Of a DNA stretch of 64,000 nucleotides, positions 39,801 through 50,048 are shown piece by piece. Where the stretch lies: positions 24,338,233 through 24,402,232 of the forward strand of contig NC_044574.1 of assembly GCF_901933205.1 (NCBI RefSeq), in the 5' to 3' direction. The stretch comes from Camarhynchus parvulus (taxonomy: Eukaryota; Chordata; Aves; Passeriformes; Thraupidae). Made by a program: the position numbers and the translations under genes. Under the pieces are notes generated by a model. The model was not told the origin of the DNA. It did not search any database and saw only the letters and a program-made list of their open reading frames with translations. Every line of letters begins with the position of its first letter. Positions within the stretch are counted from its first letter, which is position 1.

Positions 39801-41517
39801 AATCGTGATGCTGTTGCACTCTACTTGCAGAAGAGTCTTAATCTAGCCAGTACTGGAAAGTGGCAAGGAATTCATTGGCATTTTTTCTGGGAAAAACTTG
39901 GAACACCTGCAAACTCTTAACTCAACACTTTATTCAAAACAGATTACTTCTCTGAAGGTACATGCTCCTACCCATACAAATAGTGTTGTTTTGGAGCCAA
40001 AATTTCTCTTGCTGTGGAACACGGGTGACCTCTAGTGCTTCCAACAAGTCAATTCCAAGCACAGCTAAATATTGCCGAATAAGAACAAAAGCATCTACAA
40101 AAACTGAATACTTAAAAAGATTCTGGGATCAGTATCAACCAAAAAACTTGTATCTCTGAAAGTTGAGATTTAGAAGCAATTCTCTCACCTCCATAAAGCA
40201 TCACTGTTTAAATTACAATTTTAGACTTATGCAGAAGTTTAAAAAAATTGATGAAATCAAGACAAAATCAAAACCAGAAACAAAGCAGCAATCCTTCACT
40301 GCTACTCCAGAAATGCAGTATGAACTTTCACAGAAGTCAAATTAACAGCAATGCACTTTGCACTACATACTTGCTAACTTACAAGAAAAATAAAATGCAA
40401 GCAATGCCTGCAAAAAAAAATGAAATCATGACATAAATCTAAAAACTTCACCTATGTCCTCTACAATATAAAAAAACTCCATTAATTGCAAACAGACATT
40501 AAAATACATTCAAAACTATAAAAATTACTTTCTGTTGAATCTTTCATTGTTTCATATTATTACTGCTATTACTATAACTATAGGCAACCACTCTGATTTC
40601 ACACAACTTATACATCTCCAGTCTGTCTCTCATGCATTGGATTGTTTATTTTTTCCTCCTTTTTTTTTTTTGTTTTGATCTAAGCTTAAGGGAAATATAA
40701 TATGACAGGAAGGAAAACAACAATCACTTGCCACAAGCCCAATTATGAGTAATCATTTTAAGAAAAAAAGGAACTTCCTCTACATGCAAATCTCTTCCTT
40801 ATCCTGTGCCAAAGTAAGCAATAGGCCTACACAACCATTTAGAACACAGGCAGCATGCACAGATACAATACAAACAGCTCTGCATAAGAATTGAAACTGC
40901 ATCCATAATTCTTATGGGTACATTTATAACTTGAAGAACTTTACCATAAAATTTTTACTGAAAGCAAAAGATGTGATAAATTCATATCCCAAGTAAACCA
41001 ACTGGTCAACTACTGCAGTGATGCTGCTCAGAAGATAATAAATCTCAGTCTAGAGTATTTAAACAAACCATAATCATCCAAGCATATTTAAGGTCAAATG
41101 CAAAATTTCATTTAGCAGTAATGATAAATACATTTACTTTTTGATAAATCATATGGTGTCAGGACTTTCAGAAATACATTTAGAAGTTTGAATACTTTCC
41201 TATATTATTTTCTACAGATTTTTAAAAAGTTTTGATATCAAAGGTTTTTTAAATCTTTGAACAAAGGCAAAAGTGAAAAATATAAGTCATAAGGTAGACA
41301 ACAAGGAAAAAAAAAGTCTCCAAAATGTTTTACAATAAACTGGGCAGTGTAATCTTAATCATGTACTCTGCTTTGTCTATAGTGTGTTTACATATTACAC
41401 AGATTCAAGCTACACAACTGCATACTTTACCTGTAAAAATATAAAAAATGCAAGCATTTTTATCCATGAGAGAAGTGTCCAAGTATTTTCTCAAAAAGAC
41501 ACCAAGTACAAATTTAC
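36839..41517 (-). other. ATP8A1: Intron between the exons at 41518-41567 and 36769-36838
   Basis: 4,679 nt, the second largest complete intron. It contains a 21-bp tandem duplication (39303-39344), a repeated agagtcagccccaa word (near 38966-39018) and several A or T runs. No coding sequence recognised. Confidence 0.85.
39303..39344. repeat. 21-bp tandem duplication
   Basis: tacttccctaagtcacaaga occurs twice with a period of 21. Confidence 0.88.
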
Positions 41518-41567
41518 CTTGTAAATTCCAGGACATTTAGCAGTTCATATCTCTCTTCCTGTCCCAA
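41518..41567 (-). CDS. ATP8A1: ATP8A1 coding exon, residues about 535-551 (N domain)
   Basis: This small 50-nt exon starts TTGGGACAG after TCTTCAG and ends AG before GTAAAT. It encodes LGQEERYELLNVLEFTS, with the final Ser split. YELLNVLEFxSxRKRMSV is the conserved beta-strand pair of the N domain. It matches remembered human completely. The intron separating it from the upstream exon is only 155 nt. Confidence 0.95.
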
Positions 41568-41722
41568 CTGAAGAATAAAAAAAACAAACCAGAAGGGTAA
41601 GAATTTAAAAAAAAATCTCAAGCAAAAGAACCAAAACCAACCAAACAATGCCATTATTCAGATTATTTAAACTAAAGCATAAGCAAATGCAGTAAATTAT
41701 AAAGTTATTCCAAAGTACTTAC

Positions 41723-41805
41723 AGATTCAATGATTACTGAGTCAGGTGTCCTTCCAGTGAATACAAAATGAAGATTCCTGGCTGCTCTGACCAACGCTCC
41801 TTCAT
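41723..41805 (-). CDS. ATP8A1: ATP8A1 coding exon, residues about 507-534 (N domain)
   Basis: This 83-nt exon has two bases completing Asp507 and then 27 codons before GTAAGT. It encodes EGALVRAARNLHFVFTGRTP and DSVIIES. The phase-1 Asp codon joins the upstream exon to give SPDEGALVRAA, a P4 family signature in the nucleotide-binding domain. Four changes from remembered human, three of them in AARNLH (human AAKQLN). Confidence 0.96.
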
Positions 41806-42397
41806 CTGCAGCAAGTTCAATAGTTATTTTACAGATGTATCAGAAAACTGTTAATCACGATTTAAGCAACACAGTCCAGGCTTTTCTACTTTTCACTTCC
41901 TTTTCATTTATGGATTTTAAGATTAAATGTGGCACTGGAAAGAACTCTTTGTTTCTCCTGTGAAAACTGGTGAAGTGAGTTAACAGTTCAGAGAAAATAG
42001 GCCCTGAAAGGAACACACCTCTCAGCTCAGTAATGAGAGCACCCTCTTCAAAGCACCTAGGTTAGCACCTTCCTCAGGTCACTGGACAATGTTCAATGCT
42101 TTCTGTTTAAGTTCTGGTTTGGAAGAGAAGAGTGGTAAGTCATTCCTGTAAATAACAGATACCTTCAATGCCTACATTCAGGAAACCAGCAACCACATCT
42201 CCAACAGTCATCAATTGCCTCCAAGTGGCTCAGGAGGTCAGAATGGAGTTTGCTTGCAATGCCCAGTGAAACAGTGCCATGACCCAGTTAACCTTATTTA
42301 TGGCACTACCTCTGCCCTTGCCCTTGTCAGTACAAACTGAGTAAAATTTACTTGTTGAGTTGATAGAAATAGGTTTGCTGAGTTATTTGAGTCTCAC
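41806..42397 (-). other. ATP8A1: Intron between the exons at 42398-42503 and 41723-41805
   Basis: 592 nt, somewhat less AT-rich than its neighbours. Nothing recognised. Confidence 0.87.
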
Positions 42398-42503
42398 CTG
42401 GAGATGCTGCTTGATATATAATTTTATCACCTTCTCTTTCTGGAACTGCTGTATGACACACTGCCATCATTGTCAAGAACTCACATATTATAGGTGCAGT
42501 TGG
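42398..42503 (-). CDS. ATP8A1: ATP8A1 coding exon, residues about 472-507 (N domain start)
   Basis: This 106-nt exon starts CCAACTGC after TTCTTAG and ends with one base of Asp507 before GTGAGA. It encodes [20 protein letters not shown] and then IYQAASP, whose last residues begin the P4 signature YQAxSPDEGALV. It appears identical to the remembered human sequence. The nucleotide-binding domain begins here. Confidence 0.97.
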
Positions 42504-44273
42504 CTAAGAAAAAAAATAGGTCAGAGTGTGATTAATCATTTAAGCAATAAACAACCAAAATGTAATAATAGATATAGACAAATAATAGCCCACAAAAATT
42601 TAATGAAAGGTACCTCTTTAAATACTATCTGTAAACTAATTTCAGCATGCAGGATAACTTATTTCTGCTGTACTTACATACTGGTTATATAAATAGAATT
42701 TAGTGGCATTTGCTACCATAACAATCAAAATTAGATAACCAGAAACATGGAACAGTTCAGATAATTACTTTTTAGGGAAGGTAAGTATGGATGATGTATT
42801 GAAAGAATTTTACATTATTCACAGAAGTGTCTTTGGATGTTGTAATTTTTACTAAAAAATAGTCTCTTTTTACTTTTGTCTAGTACTGTGTTTGACAACA
42901 CTTTTTGAGAATCTTTAGAAAGATGTAGCAAACAAAAATCACACGGAAAATGTTGCAAGATCAGACTGCTTTAAAGATGAATATATCAGGCAGTTCAAAA
43001 TGTTAAAAGTGGAAACAATTTAAAATTATTTAGCCAAAAGAGGGGAAAAGAAACATATAAGTAGAATAGTTGATTGGACTTGACAAATACAGCTAAGAAC
43101 CTTATTACTGCAGCTGGCATTTACAAAATGAATGAACTGACAGGTTTAAAAGAAACCCCAGCATTCCCTGTGAGTTCAAAGCAGCTGCCACCTCAGCGGA
43201 GGGTTTCTTGTAGCATGCTTACAGTATTTCAGTTTTGTATTTCAGACTAAGAATAACATTACAATTACCTTATAAAAGACAATAATCTCTGAAAACCTAC
43301 TTTAATTCTGCAGTGCAGAAACACTAATGGGAGCAAGTTCTTATTCTCTTCCACTGATGGCCCCCAGATCCTCTAAGATGCATTCACAAAGCTGAACTAC
43401 AAATTCTTTTCCAAAGCACTTCTGGATACATTTAAAATACACTGTTGAAACTTCTCTTTGAATGCGTACTTGAATTTTTAAGATGCATACAGACACATTT
43501 TTATAGCATGCTTATATTATATATACTTAATAATACCTATCTACCAGAAAAAGCTCCTTCACTGTCTGTCATTTAAACTGGAACTAGCCTCTTGCAAGGA
43601 CAAAATTTAAGAAAAGAAAAGCGCAATTTACTTTAACTCTTCAAACAGTTACATTGTTTAAAGTAGGTGTTGGTTATGACAAGGTAAAAAATCTCTTGCA
43701 CGAACAAAAAGCAGAAAGTGGTAATGATGGTACTGTTTCCTAATCAGATAATAAATAACTTGTTATTTTCCTGAGAAATGTATTGTCTCTTTGGGGCAAA
43801 TATAAGTCTCCAAAATGCCTCCTTCATTTAATCATCTGAAGATCTAACCTTATGGAAGCATGCACATAAACCCAAGGCATACAGTTAACTCCTGACTCCT
43901 GTCCAAGCCCAGGTAAGTCATGTCAGGATGTTAACTTGGCTTATCCTGAAAGCTTTATTCGACGTCATGATATCATCTGAACAGCAGGAGCACCAGTAAA
44001 ATACCCAGAGAAAGAAGAACACAAGACTACTCTAAACTAGTAACATCTGAACCATAGCATCAAAACAAAAAAGGAGGGGAGAAAATAAGGGTTGGATGTA
44101 ATTAACATATATCAGCAACAATTACAAAAGTATTCATGACCTCACGCTGATTTTGTATAAATACACAATTTTTTTGTTTTCCCTCAAAGGACATAATCTT
44201 TTGAATTATTTTTGAATTTGGAAGCAATGGCTTCATGTCACAAAACAATGATAATTGTTTCTATATAACTTAC
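42504..44273 (-). other. ATP8A1: Intron between the exons at 44274-44346 and 42398-42503
   Basis: 1,770 nt of AT-rich intron. Nothing recognised. Confidence 0.87.
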
Positions 44274-44346
44274 ATGGTTGTTTTGAAGATTCTCCAGTAA
44301 TGACACATCACTAAATGTTTTTTCTTCTCCATTTTGTGGGCCTTGC
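44274..44346 (-). CDS. ATP8A1: ATP8A1 coding exon, residues about 447-471 (P to N domain linker)
   Basis: This 73-nt exon has one base completing Trp447 and then 24 codons ending at His before GTAAGT. It encodes QGPQNGEEKTFSDVSLLENL then QNNH. The first half is divergent from remembered human (QNSQFGDEKTFSDSS), while SLLENLQNNH is conserved. Because both flanking junctions are phase 2 (upstream exon 8 or 9) and phase 0, it can splice directly to the exon at 47516-47604 when the 45-nt exon is skipped. Confidence 0.95.
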
Positions 44347-46934
44347 CTAGAAATAATTGAGTAAAAAAGAGATCACTCTTAGCATGATTTTAACAGTTTA
44401 TATACAAATCATCCAAACACAAGTTTTGGGCTATAGCTGCTACAATAAAGGCTGCAATCATGTATTGCGAGAAAAAGAATTGAAAAGGTAATTGTCTCGC
44501 ATTTCCAAAGTTTATTTAATTCAAAGAAACCTTGGGTTATATAAATACACATAAATCCAGCAAAATCTTTCTGCTGAATTCAGGTAATGAAGGATGAAGT
44601 AAAAATATATCCACAATGTAAAACTGAGGCTTCTTGTCTTCTGATCTCTAGAATGAGATTATAGAAGGGGCATAAAAATATATATGCACAAAGAGATCAT
44701 AGTTCATCAAGAAATTAGCAGTTTTGGGATAAGTTTCTAAATGTCTACAGAAAAGCAAGTCTGGAATCTGAAAGAGATAAACAAATGAGTTCAGACATCA
44801 GAGAAGTCTACATGCAGAGAATTTGCTTTTTATTGCTTATAATCAAAAAGGAACATATGAAATTGAAGGATAAAGAAGACACAACAGTAGTGGTGAAGTA
44901 TGGACTTAAGAGATGCAAGGAGGAGATGGTTCTGAAGAAATAAAGGCATACACTAACATCTCCCAAACTGCACAAATATTCTGGCTGAATGAGAGAGCTC
45001 AAATATGTAGATACTTCTAGGAAGATTTGTTACTGCAGCAGACTACAGCAGCAGTCTTAATACTACAGCTAAGTACTAAGACAATCTAGATGACTTTGAA
45101 TTTGAAAACAAAAACAAAACAGTGCTGAAAAGTAAATCCAGTTGAAGGATTTTTTTTTCTCATTTACTTTGGATTACACAGTCTTACAAAAGAATAAATA
45201 CATTTGGCAATTTAAGTTGAAGAATAAGCCATATACATCAAAGGCAGTCTAAAGATTCTATATGAAAACAAGAAGTGAGTTGTTTTAGTCCTCCAGTAAC
45301 TACCATGGAGGAATATAAAATGCAGAATCTCCTCTGTACCACCATGCAAGGAGTACTTTTTCTAACTTTGTAACTACAGGAAAAATTTGAAGCATTCTTC
45401 TTCACCAAGACTTCTTTTTTGAATGCAAGGCAAATAGATCTTGAAGTGCCAAATATTAACACCTTCAGACACATTATATTTGTTTAGAGTCTAAGCTTTA
45501 AGCTTTGTTTGCTTAAAGCTTTCTGATATAAATTTTCTGGATTCTCAGTGTTAAAATACAGAAAAATATTTCCAGGTGTAAGTTTTAATGAAGTGGAAAA
45601 CAAATCTTTCTAATACAAAAAAAAAAAAGAAGATTTGGGATTTAGTATATTAGTCATGTTAGGGCTAGAAGTGTTACTGGGAGAAAGAGATTTTATTAAT
45701 TGCAATAGATTTACACACACCAAGAAATTTCAAGTATCATATTTTCTAAGTATTTCTAATATATTCTTCACCTAGAAGATTTGTGTTGTTTTTTTTTAAA
45801 ACTACTGTTCAGATATCAGTTTATCCATTTCAGATGTGTTCATATTTATATGAATAAATACTTATTCAAAACCAGTCTTTTTTCATTAATCCTTTATAAG
45901 CAAGCATGCTTCATTTCATTTAAGCACTGCATTGTTTTAATGAAATTACTTGTATGCAGTTAAGCAAATCTGTGCATCTTTAGGAAACATTTTCCTTCTA
46001 CATCAAATGATATTCAGGTCAGGTAAGATTTTGGGGTATGCCTGTGTACTACCTTTTGTATGTTGCAGGAGGATTTTTTCTGGCTTTGGTTTTTTATCTA
46101 TCTAAACAAAGAATTATTAATTCTAATTTAGCCAAGATTTTTTTTCCTTCAAATATTTTCAACAAAAGACAACAACACATTCCAATTTTGTGTGACATTG
46201 TCTTGTTGTCACTTTCAACAAATAAAATAATGATAATTTAAAGACTGTAAATTACATTTTTTTCTCTGATATATCTGAGCTTACTTTGAATGATATTGCA
46301 AATATTTAGAGCAAGAAAGTATGATGAAGAAGCACAAGGCTTCATGTAGATGACAGCAGAAAGGAAGCCAGGACCTCCTTCCTGAAGACCCCATTAAGAC
46401 ATTAATTTTAGTCCCAGGTGTATTTGGGTGCTCTAATCTCAGTTCCAGTTAAGAACTATGTAGTGCTAATATTCTAAAACTATCTGGAGGAAGTAAAATA
46501 GCAACAATAACATTACATATTTTTCACTCTCAAATATGGATTTTTTTCTAAACATATTATTGATTATTACTAACATATTACTGACTACCAGTAGAAAAGT
46601 GTGATTAAAGTTACCATAATACCAGATGATAATAAAAGACAAAACTTTCTCTCCAATAAGTAGTTTTGAATTGCACCAGGACTGTCAGTATAATGACAGC
46701 AATATATTTCAGGGACCCACCTAGAGATTCTATTCCACAGTACGCAACCTAATGCCATAGGATTTGGCTGGCATAACTTTGTGTAAGGTTGTCAGTCTGC
46801 CTGAATTCAATGCTAAATTAACTTCTGAGCAGTAAACTATCTCACATCTAGCTCCATTTTTAAATATATTGCTCAGTATTTTTAAACCTGAATCTTCAAG
46901 AAACAGCAGAAGCTAAATGATTTTTAGAGCTTAC
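44347..46934 (-). other. ATP8A1: Intron downstream of the 45-nt cassette exon
   Basis: 2,588 nt. If the cassette exon is alternatively spliced, regulatory elements may lie in the part nearest 46934, but I see no clear motif cluster. Long T/A runs occur near 45148, 45619 and 45790. Confidence 0.83.
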
Positions 46935-46979
46935 CAATCATCTGAAGGAACACTATAATCCTCAGGCTCAGGGCAATGG
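46935..46979 (-). CDS. ATP8A1: ATP8A1 45-nt exon, residues about 432-447 (probable cassette exon)
   Basis: This exon is exactly 45 nt with phase-2 borders on both sides (acceptor TTGTGCAG, donor GTAAGC), so skipping it would remove 15 residues and keep the frame. It encodes HCPEPEDYSVPSDD flanked by split Gly and Trp codons. Human ATP8A1 has long and short isoforms that differ by a 15-residue segment at this place (recalled, not checked), so the same alternative splicing is likely here. Six of 14 whole codons differ from remembered human, far above the gene average. The stretch is acidic and proline-rich, in a loop of the P/N region just after the phosphorylation motif. Confidence 0.93.
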
Positions 46980-47515
46980 CTGCACAAGAAGCAAGGAAAA
47001 AACAGAACAGGGAGAGGAGAAAGAATCACAAATGCTAAAAATTGGATCATGTGTTAAAAAAAAGTAGTTAGTTAATAAAACAAAATTACTAAAAACCCCT
47101 GCTTTGCAGCTATTTTGCTAGTGCCTAGATTGCAATGAAAATTGCAAAAATATGGTCTTTCTATTCAGACTTCATAAACTATAACAAACCAAGTTTTTGC
47201 AAGTCTCCTTCAGGGTTTTGTTTGTTACAACATTAAAAAGGGTAAATGATGACAAAACCATGCATATTGAAGATATTGAAGTTACCTTACAGCAGAAAGC
47301 CTGCGATATCTCAACTTTATTTTGTTCCTCTTTGCAAAAAGAGACGTTGTGACAAAAGTGATCCTGTCTCTTATGAGTACTATTTTATAGTCACAAAAAG
47401 CTGACTGAGTTGTAGATATTTCCAGGTGTAAGTTTATTTTAACTACAGTATTAATGCATGAGTACATATGGACAGGCAGAGGCACACAGATGAAGAAATA
47501 TATAAAAATACCTAC
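46980..47515 (-). other. ATP8A1: Intron upstream of the 45-nt cassette exon
   Basis: 536 nt. The stretch before the acceptor at 46980 is pyrimidine-rich on the minus strand (CTCCTCTCCCTGTTCTG followed by a T-rich run), which could serve polypyrimidine-tract regulators, but this is not diagnostic. Confidence 0.83.
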
Positions 47516-47604
47516 CCATATGCAATTCCTGCTACTGTACACTTCTTAAATTGCATGACATTGCATGTCAGGGTACCCGTTTTGTCAGAAAATATGTATT
47601 TGAC
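47516..47604 (-). CDS. ATP8A1: ATP8A1 coding exon, residues about 403-432 (DKTGTLT phosphorylation site)
   Basis: This 89-nt exon starts GTCAAATA after CATTTAG and ends with two bases of Gly432 before GTAGGT. It encodes [20 protein letters not shown] and then [17 protein letters not shown] is the universal P-type ATPase phosphorylation motif; counting from residue 151, its Asp falls at 409, the known phospho-acceptor of human ATP8A1. This supports both the gene assignment and the exon chain. Two swapped aliphatic residues (Val/Ile) are the only differences from remembered human. Confidence 0.98.
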
Positions 47605-49970
47605 CTAAATGAACAATAAAATCCATTATACATCAATATTCAGCAGTTAGTGACATATCTAGTACAATTTATGACCATCAACATATGAAATATTTTTATC
47701 TGTTCTGCAATTTTCACAGTTTATAGGAAAAAATCGAACAACAAAATCAATACATAAACACTGCAGATACACAGCCTTCATATCCATTTCCAAACAAATC
47801 AATCAACTGAGATGTCAGGAAACTTAAGCTTTCTTCAGTGCACAGTGGTGTAATTAACCATCCCTCACTCTTCATTTTGCTGAAGTGCAAGAAACTTGTG
47901 AAGACCAATGAATTTGCCAGTAAAACATTAAACTTTGGACAGAAAGCAATATGCTTTAGAAAAGTATCTATATGCATTTCTGAGCCAATCTTTTTGACCC
48001 AGAAATATCTTCTTAAACCCAAAATGTTAGTAAAAGCACAACAGTTCAGAAATGCCAAATTACAGGAAAAGGAGAAATACATTCCTTTCTACCTACTCTA
48101 TTCCCCTGGCATTACAAACCCTTCTGTTCCAGAAACTACTAGGTAGAGCATTTTAAAATTCAAAGCTGAAGTACATAAACCTGTGATATTTTTAAGTTTT
48201 GTTTAAACCTAATCTTATGAAAAAAGTTAATATATGAAGAAATGAGGTCGTTTGTGATGAACCAAAAGTTCTACGAGTCACAGGTAAACTTCAATTCATT
48301 AAATTTTACTTCTAATTAAAAAAAAATCCAAGAATTCTTAATTAGGAAGTAACTACATTATATCTGGGACTAATAAAGCTATGTATTAGTAAAAATGTTT
48401 CTGAGGAACTATGCCTTAGTAAAACCAGCAGTTATAAGGAATCTTTCTGTGTCAGGTTTATGCTGAAAATTGTATATTTTTTTTTGTGTGTGGGCACAAT
48501 GGGAAAGTGGGAATTGCAGCTAAAAAAATTCAACCTTTTTTCCCAACACCAAAGTTTTGCCTTTCTTAAAACCTGAAGATCTCTTGGGGCAAATATCTTC
48601 ATTACATGTGCAACCCTCATGTACTTCAAAGAAGAAACCTGCTCTTTTTAGTAGAGTCCTATGATCTCTGTACAAAAATCTGCTCAAATTAAGAACCTGC
48701 CAAAAAAATTAAAGTGGAGATCCCAAGAAGCCTGACTAGCTCTTGATGGTGAAGGAGAATTTGATGAGAATCCTAAGAAATGAAGACAAAAACTGCTGAA
48801 GTCAAAAGGAAAGAATGTGTCTCGGAATGTGAATAACAAACTAGCTGCAGAGCTAGAAAAAACAGACAGTGTAAAGTGAAACAGAAGGAAAGCTAAGATT
48901 CAACAAAGACTCTTCCCCACTCGAGAAGCTTGTACTCCCCTTCAAAGCCAGCAAAAGAACAAAATTTTCTGCACATACATATTAAACCAAACAGGCAAAG
49001 GCTCTGTACTCCTCTAGGTAGACTAGTCATAGAACATGTTAACCTTCAAGCAGTTTTTCCAAAAGACACCTAGGACTGCTTTACTATATGGCTAAATCTC
49101 AGCTATTGGTTTTGGAAAGCTAGAGACAGCTTTTACATGCTTATGCAATAAAGTATTAGTTATGAGAACTTCTAGGTTAGGAAATACAAGAACATGCATA
49201 CTTATGTTCATAATACAATTCAATTAAATGAGCACGTAATTTATTTTCCACAGCAAGAGCTGCTCACCACCAGTGTACCAGAAAGTTCAGCATGCTTTTA
49301 AAGCCAGACTGCAAATACAACTGACTGAAAGAGCAAATACCATGTGTAGTTCTTGTAGAAGCATACCCTCTGCCCCAGGCACACTTGCACTAAGTCATAC
49401 TTCCCAATTATGAACAACATATAACAAGTGATGTCTTGTGAAAAGTCCAACTGATTTTACAGTATTAAAAGAGAACTCCAAAGCACAAAGAATTAAGCCG
49501 AAATTTCCAGGGTTTAATTCAGCCCCCATTCCATTCACAGGTTCTAGTTTTTAGTGGCAAGAAAAGAGGACATTTATAGAACTGATTCAGCCCTAAGATA
49601 CTCACTGTCACTTCTGAGGAATGCAGAGAATGTGAAAAAAAATTACATACTGACAACACACATTATCATACATGTATATACTGAGACTAAATTTTATGCT
49701 ACAGACAGCCTTAATGCTCAAAATTCCTTTGATTTTGTAGCTTTATTGATTCACTTCAATCTTCTGTGATTACCACATGCACACTGATACAGAGATTGTT
49801 CATGTAATACTAGTTTTAATTCACTGATACTGCAAAGTATTTTTAAAAGTATCTGACAAAACAAAGAGAATAGAAATACGCAAATACTAAGGCAAGAGTA
49901 TATTTTTTAAAATAAATCCTCACATGAATAATTTCAATACAGAGTTAGAATCAGTAATTCTTTTAACTAC
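47605..49970 (-). other. ATP8A1: Intron between the exons at 49971-50048 and 47516-47604
   Basis: 2,366 nt of AT-rich intron. Overlapping open frames on both strands at 47747-48146 lack any family signature. Nothing else recognised. Confidence 0.85.
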
Positions 49971-50048
49971 CTGTCCAAGTTCTTCATTGAGATTGGAAGT
50001 ACGAGCCATTGCAGCAGTGTCCGTAGGTTCATAGTGCATGTCTATGTC
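49971..50048 (-). CDS. ATP8A1: ATP8A1 coding exon, residues about 377-402 (M4 to P-domain linker)
   Basis: This 78-nt exon is in phase 0 at both ends, between acceptor TCTCTAG and donor GTAGTT. It encodes [20 protein letters not shown] then NEELGQ, the conserved cytosolic stretch just before the phosphorylation motif. [11 protein letters not shown] is nearly invariant among P4-ATPases. One change from remembered human is Leu to Ile at the second residue. Confidence 0.96.
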
